Shown here in pieces: positions 41,210 through 52,212 of a stretch of DNA of 64,000 nt. The notes beneath the pieces are model-generated. The model was not told the origin of the DNA and ran no database searches. It saw only the letters and a program-made list of their open reading frames with translations. How positions within the stretch are numbered: the stretch's first letter is position 1; each line of letters opens with the position of its first letter. The position numbers and the translations under genes were made by a program. The stretch comes from Chlorella sorokiniana (Eukaryota > Chlorophyta > Trebouxiophyceae > Chlorellales > Chlorellaceae), in the NCBI GenBank assembly GCA_025917655.1, contig CP084609.1, positions 1,798,001 to 1,862,000 of the forward strand, in the 5' to 3' direction.

Positions 41210-44200
41210 TCACAGCAGCAAGAAGGCGTCGCGGCGGCCGGCGCGCGCGTCAAGCTGGCGCCGCAGCGCCGCCACCTCCCCACCCAGCGCCTCGTTGCGC
41301 TCCAGCAGCTTCCCCATCAGCGCGCTGGTGGCCGCCTGCTGCGCCTGCTGGGGGCCAGGGGCAGGGCCGGGGGTGGGTGCATGGCGGCGAGTAAAAGCGA
41401 GCAAGAAGAGGAGGTGTGGTATGGCAATCGGGCAAATTAAGTGGTAGCGGCAGTGCGCGCAGCCAGCCCGGCCCGCCTGCCAGGCGGCGGCCCGCATGCT
41501 GCAGGCCCCCATGCAACCCGTGACCTCAGCATGCCCAGCAGGCCCAGCAGGCCCCCTCCCCTTCCCACCTGGAACTGGGTGAGCATGTCGAGGTGCAGGG
41601 CGAGGATGTCGTCCCGCAGCCCCGAAGGCGGTACCGCCCTGCCGCCGCCACGGCCCGCGCGTCGTCGCCGCGCGTCCACGCCGCGCCGGGCCCGCCGCTC
41701 AGCTGCTGGAAGCTGCGCTCAGCCGCCACAAAGCTCAGCTCCGTCGAGGAAGGGGCTGCCGCCAACTCCTTGCCCCGCGCCGCTGACGGCAGCAGCGCAG
41801 CCGGCGACGGCGGCGGCGGCACGGCGGCGGCACGCTCGTCAGCCGCCGCCTGCTCTCCCGGCACGGCGCTGATGCGCCAGGCACCGACGCCAGAGCCTGC
41901 GGGCGACAACGCGGCAACCTGCGGCCCCCCCCGCCTTGGGCTTGCCGCCGTCGCCGACGCCGCTGCCCGCCGCAGAGTCCTCGGCGGATGGCTGCCGCGG
42001 GCGGGGGCTGGCCCTCGCTCGCTGCACAGCCGGCAGCGGCGCGTTCCCCGCAAACGACGGCGACGCCTGCTGCCCCCGCCACACCTCAGCCTCTTCTGCC
42101 GCCGCCGTGGGCAGCGGCGGGGGCAGGGGAGGCAGCATGCCGGTGCCCTGGCCGCTGCCCGGGCTGCCCAACGCCGCGTCGCTGCCGTTGGTGCGTTCCC
42201 CCAGCACGCTGCGCTGCGGCTGCGGCTGCGGCTGCTTGGGCGACGCGGGGTTGCCTGCCGCCGCAGCCGGAAGGCGCAGGCCAGCTGGCAGCGGGCTGAT
42301 GGCCAGCTGCGGAGCGGCGGCAGGGGGCCCGCTTGGACAGGCGGCGTCACATCCAGGCGCGGCGGCAGCGGGTGCCTCCCGCAAGGCCCCGGCTGCCGCC
42401 AGCCTGGCCAGCCCAGGCACAGCAAGGGGCGTGATGGCCAGGCCGGGCGGGGCGGCGGCCGCCAGCGGCACATCCAGCGGGGGGACGGCGGCGGCGGCGG
42501 GGCGGAGTCGAGCCCACGCCCTCCGCTGCACCTGGCTCGGAAGCGGCGACGCGGCCGCCGGCCAGCGGCGTGACGCCCAGCCGCCGCAGGCTGCGCTCCA
42601 CGCCAGGCAGCTCTTGCGGCTGCCGCTGCGGCGGCGGCTGGTGGGCGGGGCGGCCTGTGCCGCAGCCCCACCCAGCCGCGGGCGACGCCCGGCAGCGGCG
42701 AGATGTCGAGGAGCGGCGTGGGGGAGGCGGCAGGGGCCAGGCGCGGGACGTGAGGCAGGGGCCCCCGACACCCGCACCGGCGGCGGGGGCAGCAGCATCA
42801 GTCGGGGTGCCGAGTAAGCCGGGCACCGCCGGGGCTGGGGCTGCGGCTGGCGTGGCTGCAACGCTCGGCTGTGAGGCGGCTGGCGCTGCAGGCTGCACGG
42901 GGCGGCTGGGAGGGATGCGGGAGCCCACGGATGCCCGCGTGAGGGCGGTCTCTGCCGCCGCCGCCGCGGCAGCAGCAGCAGCAGCAGCAGCAGCAGGCGC
43001 TTCGGGTGTGTGCAGCCTGGAGGAGGAGGCGGGGGCCGGAGCCCGCACCGCGGCGCCCTCCCGGCAGGCCCCCTGTTCCGCTGGCCGCTCTCGGGCCGCC
43101 TGCGCCGCGGCGGCGTCCCCGCCGCCGCGCTGCCGCCCGCCCGACAGGCTGTGGAACCTGTGCTGCCAGTCCAGGGCCGTGATGGGGCCGCCCTCAGGCA
43201 GGCGCGTGCTGTACAGCGGCTGGCGGGGATTGCGCGGGTCAAACAGCCGCACGCACCCGTCTGCGGCAGGGTTGGTGTGTGGTGGGGGATGGGTGTGGGG
43301 TGCGCCGACGGGCGGAAGGCAGGCGAGCAGCGGCTGTACTCGCTCATGTGCGTCAAGCGGCGGGAGGTGAGGAGCCCGGCGTCACGCATCAAGCCCAACC
43401 CCTCCCCCTGCCTCCGCCAGCTCCCGCCCCCTCCTTGCAGCTGATTCCCTCATGCGCTGCTGCAGTGAGGCATGGAGTGGCCCGGCCCACATCCGCAGCG
43501 TGTCTTCTGCCCCCGTCAGCCCCCCGATCCTGCCGATACGCCCCCGACCCGCCCACCCACAAACACACGCATCCACCCATAAAACCCCCCTTCCCAAACA
43601 TGAGCGCTCACCCGCAGTGCCCACCCCCAGCACAGCGTGATCCTCCCGCACGGTGAGCGCAGTGACGGGGCAGCCCAGGGTGAGGCTGGACACGTGGCCG
43701 GGACCGCGCTGCCGGTCCTGCACAGAGGGAAAGGGGCGGCACGGGTCATGGGCCACTGTCGCAAGCGGCAGCGGCAAGGGGCGGGAGGCGACGCGCTGCC
43801 GCACTCGGCTCTCCCGCTGCCCCGCAAGCCAGGCAAGCAGGGCAGCTCCCGACACCCCCTGGCCCAGCCACTCCAGCAGTGCCCATGGGAGGCCTCAGCA
43901 GGCGCAGAGAGCGGCGGCGCACCAGCAGGCACACGCGGCCGTCGCCGCCGCCAGAGTAGAGGCAGGAAGGGCGGGTGGGCACCAGCGCCACAGCCGCCAC
44001 AGCATGGCCGCTGTGCAGGTGCGTGTAGTGGTCTGCCAAGGACAGGCTGGGCACGTCCCACACAGCCACGCCGCCGCGGGCGCCCCCGCCGCCACAACCG
44101 GCTCTGAGGCGGCGAGGGCGAGGCAGAGGAGGGGGCCGGCATCGGGCGGTGCCGGCAGGGGCGCGGCGGCGCTGCCAGGGCGCAGCGGGTTCGGATACAA

Positions 44201-45094
44201 TTCCAGGGAGCCTCCGCGACTGCGCTTCGGGGTTGGGTGGAGCTGGCCAGGAGGCCGTCAGTTCCCCGGGGGCTGGCAGGCAGAAAGCAGCGGGACTTGT
44301 GCTGAAGCGCTTGGATGGCTGGTGCCTTGCTGGCGGGGCAGGCAACGAGCGGGATTTTGGAGGGGCCGCTGCTGGCAGGCCCGTAACCAGGCCGTGGCGA
44401 GGGCAGCCGCGCGCGCCAGCGCCCCCACGGCGGCCCCGCCCACCTGGCAACCGCGAGGAAGCTGTCGTCGTGCTGGAAGTCCAGGGCGGTGACGCCGCCC
44501 ACATGCACGCCCAGGCGTGCCGGGCTGACCTGCGGGCGGATAGGGAGGGGGAGGGCGGATGGGGCAGGGAAGCAGGGGGGGCATGCCGCACCGCCTTTCC
44601 CGCCCTATATGCAAGGCGCCAGAGCCCCACCCTGGGGCTGGCCCCCCTCCCACCCCCGTTCAGACGCCAAAGGTTCCCCATCACAGCCAGCGCAGCTGAA
44701 GACAGCGTGCTGCGGCTGCCCCCACCTGCCGCTGCATGTCAAACAGGGTGATGGAGCCATCGGCAGAGCCGGCTGCCAGGCGCTTGGAGCCTGCCGACCA
44801 GGCGAGGGCGGTGATGGGGCCGAGCTGCTGCGCCCCGGGCCGGCGCCGACGTCTGGCAGCACAGACATCACGCCCCCGCCGGCGCTGTACACCAGCTGGA
44901 CGCGGCCGTCCGCGCAGCCCGCCGCCACCACCTTGTTGTTGCGGTTGAAGCGCGCGGCGGCGACGGCGGCGGGCGTGCGACACGACGACGCCGCCGTCGA
45001 AGCGGTGCTCGCCGCCCGGCGCACGCCGCAGCAGGTGCATGCTGCTGCCAGCGGCCGCCAGGAACGTATCCGATGCATACTCCGACCTAGACAT
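41210..45094 (-). CDS. NEDD1: NEDD1-like WD40 protein, gamma-tubulin recruitment factor
   Basis: NEDD1 brings gamma-tubulin ring complexes to centrosomes, spindles and microtubule branch points. The ATG at 45094 gives MSRSEYASDTFLAAAGSSMH. WD40 blades run to about 43170: ARFNRNNKVVAAGCADGRVQ, WSAGSKRLAAGSADGSITLF, VGGVTALDFQHDDSFLAV, GVAVWDVPSLSLADHYTHLH, CPVTALTVREDHAVLGVG, VRLFDPRNPRQPLYSTRLPE, ITALDWQHRFHSLSGG. A long, low-complexity Ala/Pro/Ser-rich middle covers about 43150-41800. The end is the NEDD1-type C-terminal helix, LRDDILALHLDMLTQFQ (about 41625-41575), then SALMGKLLERNEALGGEVAA and LRRQLDARAGRRDAFLLL, which in animals and plants binds gamma-tubulin complex components. Blade order plus this C-terminus make NEDD1 the best call. 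A frame slip occurs near 44975. Centriolar versus acentriolar use cannot be read from sequence. Confidence 0.82.
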
Positions 45095-46683
45095 GGCACG
45101 CTTTGAGTGTGACTAGACGGGCTGCTCAGGTGCGCAGCCAGGGACCCAGAAAGGCTCGGCGGCGGGGGGGTGTACCCAGTCTTGCCGCGCAGCGCTCTGG
45201 CGCGCTTCTGATGACGGTGAAACACTGCCGAGAAGGTGTCAGCGGGCGCGGCGCTGCAACTGGCGCCCTCAGTGACGGGCCGGCTGTTCCACCGCCATAG
45301 ACAGCTGCCGACGGTTAGGGCTTTCCGGGTGCACTCGAAGGGTCAGGAGCGCATGGCAGTGACAGGGATGGGCCTGGCAGGGGCGCGGCGATTCAATGCC
45401 TCGCTTTGTACCGCCCCGCTGCAACATTGTCGCCATTCGGCTTGTGTCGACTATTCTCATGCTTGCAGTGTCAACAACATCGGTTTCTACGCATAACTAT
45501 GCCACAAAATGGGGGTGGCAAGTTTGAGGGCAAAGAGCTCTGGCAACCTGCGCTGAAAAAGGCCGCTAGGCGGCATCAGAGAATAATGCGCTTGCCGTGC
45601 AGCCAGCGTGCTAAAATAGTTAGACACTTGCTCCAAGCAGGCCCGCGGCCGCTGGCACTCGGCGGCGGCAGCGGATCGGCGCCGAGTCTGGCCTGGCTGG
45701 TGTATCTGCATGTCACTGTGAAGGCCAGCGCCAACATTGGCAACTTGATTCACCCCAGGTCACAGGCAATTGTTTGCATTCGTTTCGGCTGTTTTGCCGT
45801 CTGGTCGAGCCCCCACTGCCCCACCCCACAAGGGCAGGCTGCTTGGCAGCGGCACCTGCAGCGGTAACTGATTGCGGAGGCAGCTGTGGGCTGCCCATGT
45901 GCTATGGCTGACATCAGCAAGACCTACTATGTTGGGCGCCAGCGGAATGCTAGGGAGTGGGCGGAATGCAGTCATGCAACACGCTGCGCTTCAGCTTTGG
46001 CGGCTGGCTGACCTGTGTGGGTGTCCAACGATTGTGACCCTGTGCAGCAGACCTGGGCATCATGCACCCTGCATGTGAGGTAAGACGATCCAGCTGCAGC
46101 CCTACTGTTGGCGTTGCTCCCGGTGAACAATCAATTGGGGGCTGGCCAGGCCTGCAAGGAGGCAAGGCGGCAGGCAGGGCCTGGGAGCGGCGGCGGCTGG
46201 TTCAGCAGGGTCTGGCATGCCAGGTGCCTTCCATATGCAACACCAAATCAAACGTAGCAGCCCCACGCGCTCAATATCGCTGCAGGCGAACCAGCGCGTG
46301 TGGGCTCAAGGAAGTGTCAGGGAAGCGGCCCTGTGCCCTGCACCAGCCCATAGCATCTGGGAATGGAACCAAACCCGCTTCAACATTTGCCGGGCGATCA
46401 AAACAATCTTTCTGCCTGGCGGGGTGCCAGATACCGGGCGTTTTTCCTGCAGAAACGCTAGGCCGCAGCTCAGAGATCCGTCCTCTATCCTTGCAACCGT
46501 CACAAAAGGGGTGCCAGGTGCGAACGGAGCGCTGTGGAGCCAAGCCAATCAGCTACTTTCCTGGCTCTTGGGGGCGTGATGGGCGCCATGTCATCATCTG
46601 TGTCGATTGGCTCCTTTCGGCACTGTCCCCCATGCATGAACATCTGCATCGAGCAGATTGCTGATAGTCACGCGCCCGGCGCC
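45095..46683. other. Divergent promoter spacer between NEDD1 and the RWP-RK gene
   Basis: The longest non-coding stretch of the window (1.6 kb), distinctly less GC-rich than its neighbours. It contains one 200-codon ATG ORF (46062-46664, +) without any recognisable domain, which I do not accept as a gene. An in-frame upstream ATG for the RWP-RK gene lies at 46579. Confidence 0.6.
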
Positions 46684-49600
46684 ATGGAAGGGGAGCCACC
46701 GGGGGAGGCGCCTGGCTCGGCGGAGCAGCCGGTCAAGATGCGGCAGCAGAGACGCAAAAAGTCGCGCATGGTCAGTGCCTGTTCCGCCGGGACGGCGAGC
46801 GGAGAGGAGTCAGGAGGCCTGAGCTTGTGAAGCGCTGTTGGGCCCGCGGTCGACTTCCCCTTCTCTACATGTTGCAGGGCCGCTTGCCGAGCGAGATCAC
46901 GCGCGAGGAGCTGGCACAGTGGTGAGTGGCACCCTGCCCCCCCCGAGTTGGCACAATCCGAGCCCACTCGGTGCTTGCTCTCCAGGCCTCTAGCTATGTC
47001 CCAAAGCCTGCAGTAGGATGGGCGGTCGTGCGAGCGAGGGGAACCGGGCCCCAGACACAGCCCCTGCTGCCAAGAAATTGCCGGCGTCGCCGGGCAGCTT
47101 CCGCCGCGGGTCGGCCACACACGCTCCCACGCACCCCACCCACACAGGTTCCACCTGCCTGCGGAGGAGGCAGCGCGCGCGATGCGGGTGTCCCTGACGG
47201 TGCTCAAGCGCGTAGCACGGCGGCACGGGGTGCTGCGGTGAGCCGCAGCCGCCGCCGCCCGCCGCCCGCCGCCGCTCGATTCGCTGCCACGCATGCCAGG
47301 CGCCCACAGCACGGCTGCCTGCGGCGGCCGCAGCCGTGCCAGCTCCGAGCGTGCAGCCAGTTCAGCAGGCCGTGGGGGTGGCAGCCGCTGGGCAGAGGAT
47401 GCATGGCGCCGCGGCAACTCCCTCGCAGCCCGCCCCCGCGGGGCCTGCTCCCGGCGCCGCTTATGCCCCGCTTACAGCCTTGCCGCTGCCGCCCCGCCCG
47501 CGCCGCCGCCCTCCCCGCGTCCCGCAGGTGGCCGTACCGCAAGGTGAAGAGCCTGACGCGCGCGCTGAGCCACCCAACCGCCAGCACATCCGCCGCGCCG
47601 CACGGCGGCCACACGGCGGGCACGCCGCCGGGTGGGTGGGTGCGGCGCCCCATGGCGGCAAGGGGCCTGTAGCCCGCCCCAAAGATTCCTTGCCATGCGC
47701 CCGCCCCCTGCGCCCCCGGCCAACAGGCCCTTGGCCCCACGGGTTGCCCTGCGCGGCGGCACTGCTGCGATTGGGGTTGAGTGCGGCGTCCCCGAACCGG
47801 CATCATCCCGCGGCTGACGCGCCGCTCTCCCCCTCCTCCCCCTCCTGCCCCTTCAGAGCCGCACAGCCTGCTGCAGCCGCCGCCCGCGTCCGGCGCCCCC
47901 GGCGGCATGAGCCCCAGCGCCAGCCAGCTGCTGCTGGACCAGCAGGTGGCGGCGGCGGCCGCCCGCCGCCGCCGCCGCGCAGCACCTCGCGGGCAGCGGC
48001 GCCGCGTCGCCGCGCATGCCGCCGCGCCAGCCCTCCGGCCTCCAGCTGCACGTGGAGCGATCTTCCTCCTCGGTGCCCTACCTGCCGCCGCACAGCGCTC
48101 CGGGGCTGCCCCACGCACTGTCGGTGGGCCAGCTGCAAGGGCTGGTGCAGCAGGCGGCGGGCGGCGGCGGCGCGAGCGGCGGGCCGCCGCCGCCGCGCCC
48201 CCGCCGCCCGTCTGGCAGCGCCAGCCGTCCTCCGCCCTGCCCTCCCCTCGGTCGGAGGTGTGGGCCGCCACGCCCAGCGGCGCCAGCCAGGCCAGCCGCA
48301 TGTGGAGCGAGGCGGCGGCGGCGGCGGTGGCGGCTGTGCACAGGGAGCAGCAGCAGGGCATGCAGCACCAGGCACAGCATGCGCATCAGCAGCAGCACCA
48401 ACAACAGCAGCAGCAACAGCAACACCAGCAGCAGCAGCAGCACGCGCAGCAGCAGCAAGCACAGCAGCAGCAGCAGCAGGCCGGCCCGCGCCTCGTCTCC
48501 CTGCACCGCCCCCACCGCGCAGCAGTGGCAGCCGTGGCACGCGCAGGAGGCCGCCCAGCAGGCGGCAGCGCAGCAGGCGGCAGCGCAGCAGGGGCAGGCG
48601 GCGGCGGCCGCGCCGCCGCCCCCGCCGCCGTCGTGGCGCCGCCGCCCGGCGGCCGCACGCCTGCCGAGAGCGCCAACCTGACCCCCACCTCCGCCGACAC
48701 CCGCGGCATCGAGTTCCTGCTGTCCGCCATCGAGAAGGAGCAGCAGCACCGCGAGGGGCGGGGCAGCGGGCACCTGGTCAACCCCGCGGCGGGGGCCAGC
48801 GCGGCGCCCAGCCGCGCCGCCGCGTCGGAGGAGGTGGCGGCGCCTCAGCGGCCCGCGGTGAGCACCGAGGTGGTGCAGCGGCTGCCGGGCGCGGGGCGCA
48901 GCAGGAGCGGGGCTGGGGCGGCGGCGGCGGCGGCCTGGGGGCCTGCCGCGGCTGAAGGACCCTCGCCAGCTCACCCGCATCGCCTCTGACGGCTCCGACA
49001 ACGGATCCAGCTCCGACCCCCACAGCCCGCTCCTCGCGCCAGGAAGCGGCGGCGGCAGCGCTGAAGGCCGCCGCCGCCGACAACACCGCCAGCAACCCGG
49101 GCACGCCGCTGTCGCCGCCCGTCGCGCCGCACGGCTCCCCCTGCCGCGCATCGGCAGCGGGGGCGCGTTCAGGCCGCTGGCGGCGGCGCGGCCGCCGCCG
49201 CCGCCGGAGCCGCAGGCTGGGGCCAGCGCGTGGCAGGCGGCGGGGGGGCCGCTGCCGCGCGGCCGCGCGCGGCGCTGCGGCGGCGTCGCTGCCTGCGGTC
49301 AGCCCCACCGCTGCAGCCGCAGCCGCCGCAGCCGACATGTGGCATGCCGCTGCCGCTGCAGCCGCGGCGGCCAAGCCGCAGGCAGCGGCCCCGCCGCCGG
49401 CCAGCCCCACGGGGCGGCGGCGGCAGCAGGCGCCGACATGTGGCAGGCTGCGGGGCCGCGGCGGCGGCGGCAGCCGCCGCGCGCCGCCGCCCCGCCCTCG
49501 CCCTTCTCCTCGCGGCAGGGCTCGCAGGGCCCCGCCTCGCCCGCCACCTCGCAGCACAGCCGGGGGCCCTTTGGGCTGGAGCTCTCCCTGCAAGACCTGC

Positions 49601-51400
49601 TGGCCCAGAAGAAAGCGGAGGCCAGCGCGCTGGCAGGGGCAGGGCCAGGTGCGAGGCGGGCGTGCGGGGTGCCCGCAAGCGTGCCCCTCATGCCTGTCGC
49701 CCCCCTCCCGCTCCCCCTTCCCCCGCTCCTGCCTCAGCATGCATGGCAGCAGCTCAGCGTGCATGGCAGCAGCTCAGCATGCATGGCAGCAGCGCGGCCC
49801 GCTCCCTCAGCCCCCTGCTCACCCCGCCGCCGCCCAGCTGCTGCCGCCCCGCCTCCTCGCAGGCATGCCGCCCCGCGCTGCAGCGCCACGCGTCCGGCAC
49901 AGCAGGCGGCGGCCGCGACGGCATGGGCCGCCTGCCCACGCTGGAGTGGGGGCCGGTGGCGGCGGCGGGCAGAGCCCCGCGCCGCCGCCGCCGCCGCCGC
50001 CGCAGACTTCAGCTTTGGGCCGGCGGCGGGCGGCTCGGAGCCGCCCCGCGCCCGGCCTCCCCACAACGCCTGGTGCCCTCCCCCGGCGGCCTGGCGGCGC
50101 GGCTGGCGGTGGCTGTGGGGGCCAAGCGAGGCGGCAGCGCCGACCCCGGCGGCTCGCCGACCAAGCGCACGCATGTGGGGGAGGGCGGCGCGGAGGCTGG
50201 CGGGCAGCAGGCGCAGCAGCAGCCGGCGTCGCTGCCGCAGCCGCGGCAGCTGCAGGCGCAGCAGGCGCAGCAGGGGCAGCACCTGGCTGAGGGGGAGGGG
50301 GAGGGCGGCGGGTGCGGCAGCGAGCGCGAGAGCGTGCTGCCGCCGCAGCGCTCCGCCCAGCTGTCGGGCCAGCTGTCGCAGCACCTCTCCAACCCGCTGC
50401 CCTCGGCGGGCACCCCCACGGCCGCGGCGGGGCCTGCAGCATACTTCAGCGGGGGTGGGGCACGCTGGGCTCGCTGGGCTCGCTGGGCCTGGGCAGCGGC
50501 GGCCTGCACAGCCTGGGCAGCGGCGGCTTTGGCGGCTCGGCCAACCTGCTGTCGCTGGCCGCCCCCGATGCCCTGGGCAGCCTGGGCAGCCTGGGCAGCG
50601 GGGAGCTCAGCCTGCCGTCGATGATGGCCCTGCTGCGCCAGGCTGCCAGCGGCGCCGAAGCCGCGGACGCCGAGCGGCGGCAGCTGCTCGCGCTCCTCCT
50701 CGGCGGCGGCGGCGGCGGCGGCGGAGCAGGGGGCGCTGGATGCGCTGCTTGCGCGCGCCGTGCTGGAGCGCAGCCACTCCACGGCCACGCTGGGGCAGCC
50801 GACGCTGCTGGGGGCGGCGGGGGCCATGCCGCCGGCGCTGCTGGGCCAGCTGATGGGGGAGGCGGCGGCGGCGCCTCGCCCGCGGGCCCCAGCCCGGTGC
50901 CTTCAACCCCTTCAACCCGCAGCAGGGCCCGCCCAGCAACGCGGCGCCGCCGCCTCAGCCGTTTGGAGGGGGCGGCGGAGTCGCCGCGGGAGCTGGCGCC
51001 GCCTGCGGTGCCCGAGCAGGTGGCGCTCTTCTGCCTGCAAAAATACGCCAAGAAGCTGGGCTACTCCATTGACACCATCGCGCTGCAGCAGCAGGCGGCG
51101 GCCGCCGCGCAGCAGCAGCAGCTGGCGCAGCAGCTGCTCGCGCAGCACCAGCAGCACCAGCAGCAGCAGCGGCAGGCGGCGGCCGCGCAGCACGCCCTGC
51201 TGCTGCAGCACGCCGCCGGCGAGCAGCAGGCGGCGCTGCTGCGCCACGGCAACCCTCCCCCAGAACCCCCACTGAACAGCTGGCTGGCCTGCTGCCGGGC
51301 GCGGTGGCCCGCCACACGCTGGGGCCTCCAGCAAGCCTGGCGTGCAGCATCCCAACCCCCAGCCCCAGCTCTCTTCAGCAGCAGCCGCATGCTCAGCTGA
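46684..51400 (+). CDS. RWP-RK domain transcription factor with a very long Gln/Ala-rich tail
   Basis: RWP-RK proteins are plant and algal DNA-binding regulators of nitrogen response and of gamete or egg programmes. Exons: 46684-46770 (MEGEPPGEAPGSAEQ, KMRQQRRKKSRM), 46878-46921, 47148-47237, and from 47528. Across these the domain reads LPSEITREELAQWFHLPAEE, AARAMRVSLTVLKRVARRHG and LRWPYRKVKSLTRALSHP, with the RWPxRK hallmark intact. After an intron (about 47626-47857) a tail of roughly 1,000 residues follows (SPSASQLLLDQQVA...), rich in Ala, Gln, Pro and Gly, with a His/Gln block at 48340-48480. Near the end a small ordered-looking island reads PEQVALFCLQKYAKKLGYSI DTIALQQQ (51010-51090). 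The start could also be the in-frame ATG at 46579. If one C is missing near 51270 the frame ends at 51759 instead. The tail has several frame slips. Confidence 0.85.
48342..48480 (+). repeat. CAG/CAA/CAC-rich tract encoding a Gln/His stretch
   Basis: Mixed glutamine and histidine codons (EQQQGMQHQAQHAHQQQHQQ and on) within the RWP-RK tail. It is an imperfect microsatellite, likely length-variable between strains. Confidence 0.85.
49733..49792 (+). repeat. Three tandem 20-bp repeats in an RWP-RK intron
   Basis: Units at 49733-49752, 49753-49772 and 49773-49792 are the same except for one A-to-G change in the middle copy. They lie between a donor near 49650 and an acceptor near 49860 and each holds TGCATGGCAGCAG. 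Confidence 0.9.
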
Positions 51401-51919
51401 GCCAGCTCCCAAGCAGGCCTCCCTGCCTCCCCCGCCCCCTCCTTACCCTCTCCACTGCCCAGATCTCCACGCCCCGCCTTCTCGAATTCTTTGACACAGT
51501 TACCTTAGTCTTGCCTCGCTCTCTCTCGCTCCTCGCCGACGCATCACTGCGCGCCGCCCGCCGGCCTCCTCGCACCCCAGCCCCGCAATCAACCGCCCGC
51601 CCGCCGGGCGCCTGCCATCCTGCTCCATGCTTCCTCCCTATGCCTGTGCCGCAAGCGCCCTCCGACTCTGCGCCGTGGACACCCCCCCCTTCAAGCAGCG
51701 CTCTGTCAGCTGACGCCGGCCGCACGCCGACACGTACCTATCGTTATTACAGCCCCTGATGGCTCGTTTTCCCTATTGCCTGCACTGTCCAGACTTGTTG
51801 CGCCTGCGGCGCCTGCCACATCGCCGCTTCTGCCGCCTCACGCACCCCCTCTTTGTCACCGCCCCCATCCCATCACCACATCCTTGTACATTCAGAGAGG
51901 TCCTCCAAGTGTGGCCCTG

Positions 51920-51924
51920 TGTAA
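51920..51924 (+). promoter_or_regulatory. Polyadenylation signal TGTAA, RWP-RK gene
   Basis: Lies 161 bases after the alternative stop at 51759, or about 520 bases after 51400. The shorter distance slightly favours the longer protein. Confidence 0.6.
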
Positions 51925-52076
51925 GCCGATACGAGTGCCCAAAACTGTGCGGCGGGAACCAGCGGGGAGGGTGGCAGCGCTGCAAAGTGCAGCCGCAAGC
52001 TGTCGCGCCATCAGAGTGCAGGGCTTTCAGCATCCAGCCCTGGTTGAAGCCCCCTGCCCCGAGCCTGGCCAGGAGC

Positions 52077-52081
52077 TTACA
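52077..52081 (-). promoter_or_regulatory. Polyadenylation signal TGTAA, coiled-coil gene
   Basis: Read as TTACA on the plus strand, about 130 bases past the stop at 52213. Confidence 0.65.
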
Positions 52082-52212
52082 GGCTGTGTGCAGCGCTACT
52101 GAAACGTGGGGCTGGATGGGTAGGGGCTATCAAGCTGTACAGGAAGGGAGGCAGGGGGCGAAACGAAAAGCAGGCGAGCTCAGAAAAGGTAGCTGACTGG
52201 GCCCAAGCTGCC

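Larger units (their letters stand above)
51401..52212. other. Convergent 3' regions of the RWP-RK gene and the coiled-coil gene
   Basis: The left 360 bases may still code for RWP-RK if the frame is corrected upstream (alternative stop 51759). The remainder holds the two facing polyadenylation signals at 51920 (+) and 52077 (-) and nothing else that I recognise. Confidence 0.55.

Noticed and set aside
46062-46664. 200-codon ATG ORF (+) between NEDD1 and the RWP-RK gene
   Set aside because: No domain, signal peptide or repeat; composition unlike the real genes here; it overlaps the probable 5' region of the RWP-RK gene. A chance ORF is more likely.
48078-49151. Long minus-strand ORF opposite the RWP-RK tail
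   Set aside because: Shadow of the Ala/Gln codon repeats (poly-Leu/Cys on the other strand), not an independent gene.
49733-49792. CRISPR-like tandem repeat
   Set aside because: Direct 20-bp repeats without spacers, within a eukaryotic intron; not a CRISPR array.
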